Source: an uncultured Verrucomicrobiota bacterium (GTDB taxonomy: Bacteria; Verrucomicrobiota; Kiritimatiellia; RFP12; UBA1067). From it: a stretch of DNA of 6,448 nucleotides. The translations under genes and the position numbers were made by a program. Position 1 is the stretch's first letter, and every line of letters begins with the position of its first letter. The notes beneath the pieces were generated by a model. The model had not been told where the DNA came from and did no database searches. It saw nothing but the letters and a program-made list of their open reading frames with translations. Shown here piece after piece: positions 5,870-6,448 of this stretch. Where the stretch lies: positions 1 to 6,448 of the forward strand of contig CAMZET010000085.1 of NCBI GenBank assembly GCA_947305825.1, given 5' to 3'.

Positions 5870-6448
5870 CTACACGCGCCGCTCCACTTCCCGCGCCTCG
5901 TGAGCAACCATCTTGCGGCTGTCGGGGTCGAAGACGAGCGCGATTTTCCAGACGGCGCGCGGGAAGGCGCGGAACGGCTCGGCGTAGCCGCGAGCGTCAA
6001 TCTGCGCGAACGCTTCCTCCACCGTCCCGCCGACCTTCAGCTCGAAGATGAACACGCCGCCAGGATACGAGCCCACGAGGTCGGCGCGTCCGGACGCCAT
6101 CTGCCCTTCCTGCACGACGTCTATGCCCTGCGACACGAGCAGCACGTGGAGGATGCGCGAGTACGAGTATTCCTGCACTCGCCCTTCGGTCGGGCCGTAG
6201 CACATCTTCGCGTAGAGCGCGTCGAGACCGGCGAAGAACTCGTCCCACTCGAACGAGCGCAGGTGCGGGCCTATCCTCGTCGCCCAGGACACGCCGTCCG
6301 TCGCCATGAAGTCCATCGTCAAAAGCGCGACGTCGCGCGCTATCTCCTTGTCTGGCACGTCTAGGTAGTATAAGCCGGTCGCCTCGTCGTAGTCCTTGAT
6401 TGTCAGGTAGCCAGTCTGGAAGAGCATGCCGACCGTCTTGAAGTTGCG
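5870..6448 (-). CDS. AAA-ATPase-like / PD-(D/E)XK nuclease-superfamily protein (DUF1703 type), C-terminal part
   Basis: The reading frame is open to the window edge, and the first visible residues (RNFKTVGMLFQTGYLTIKDY) continue an upstream coding region, so this is the 3' part of a longer gene and the internal Met at 6427 is not the likely start. The visible 192 residues correspond to the end of an AAA-ATPase-like domain, whose family typically has the LLFQTGYLTI sequence here, followed by a PD-(D/E)XK nuclease fold. The candidate active site is complete: Glu93 in the first helix (VQEYSY), Asp123 in GRADLVG (120-126), Glu136-x-Lys138 in FIFELKVGG (133-141), and Gln149 in the AFAQI helix before the GYAEPF motif (154-159). 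The family is common, often in many copies, in gut anaerobes; its biological role is not established. It ends with TAG 212 nt before the TPR/ExbB operon and is probably an unrelated transcription unit. Confidence 0.9.
   Translation of the reverse strand, partial: RNFKTVGMLFQTGYLTIKDYDEATGLYYLDVPDKEIARDVALLTMDFMATDGVSWATRIGPHLRSFEWDEFFAGLDALYAKMCYGPTEGRVQEYSYSRILHVLLVSQGIDVVQEGQMASGRADLVGSYPGGVFIFELKVGGTVEEAFAQIDARGYAEPFRAFPRAVWKIALVFDPDSRKMVAHEAREVERRV

Noticed and set aside
5850..5872. GC-rich palindrome at the end of the nuclease-family gene as an intrinsic terminator
   Set aside because: The GCGGCGCCGC palindrome has no loop and no run of T follows it on the minus strand, so it is more likely a by-product of GC-rich sequence.
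5711..6364. A 217-codon plus-strand frame covering the nuclease-family gene and the intergenic region
   Set aside because: Antisense to a recognisable PD-(D/E)XK domain and lacking a ribosome-binding site or domain pattern.
1..6448. CRISPR array, tRNA, rRNA, riboswitch or insertion sequence
   Set aside because: No regularly spaced repeats, tRNA-like cloverleaf, transposase motifs or terminal inverted repeats were seen on either strand by reading; the window is almost fully occupied by the six genes.

Overview
The window looks like GC-rich bacterial chromosome (roughly 60% G+C by eye) with every supportable gene on the minus strand, so transcription runs from high to low coordinates. Signal peptides, large periplasmic TPR proteins and an ExbB/ExbD proton-channel motor point to a Gram-negative envelope. 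The set of secreted TPR proteins, an ExbB with its own signal peptide and two tandem ExbDs recalls the Planctomycetes-Verrucomicrobia-Lentisphaerae/Kiritimatiellae group. That assignment is an inference from gene style, because there is no rRNA or other marker in the window.

Layout from right to left. At 6448-5870 lies the C-terminal part of an AAA-ATPase-like/PD-(D/E)XK nuclease-family protein (DUF1703 type), cut by the window edge. A 212-base intergenic stretch follows (5869-5658), holding two imperfect hairpins, short direct repeats and a plausible sigma70-type promoter whose -10 box ends 9 nt before the next ATG. A five-gene cluster then starts: a 1119-aa secreted TPR protein (5657-2298), a 257-aa secreted TPR protein with a small N-terminal beta-rich region (2252-1479), an ExbB/TolQ-type proton-channel subunit (1403-597), a complete ExbD/TolR-type subunit (560-108), and the start of a second ExbD (106-1, cut by the window edge). 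Gaps between the genes are 45, 75, 36 and 1 nt, consistent with one operon.

The likely joint role is an inner-membrane, proton-motive-force-driven motor (ExbB plus two different ExbDs) coupled to two periplasmic TPR scaffold proteins. The cargo or partner is unknown. A TonB or another energy-transducing partner is not visible and could lie beyond position 1. The most notable features are the twin ExbDs, whose first 30 residues, including the proton-carrying transmembrane helix, are identical while the DNA differs only at synonymous sites, and a second acidic residue (Glu22) in that helix one turn after the conserved Asp18.
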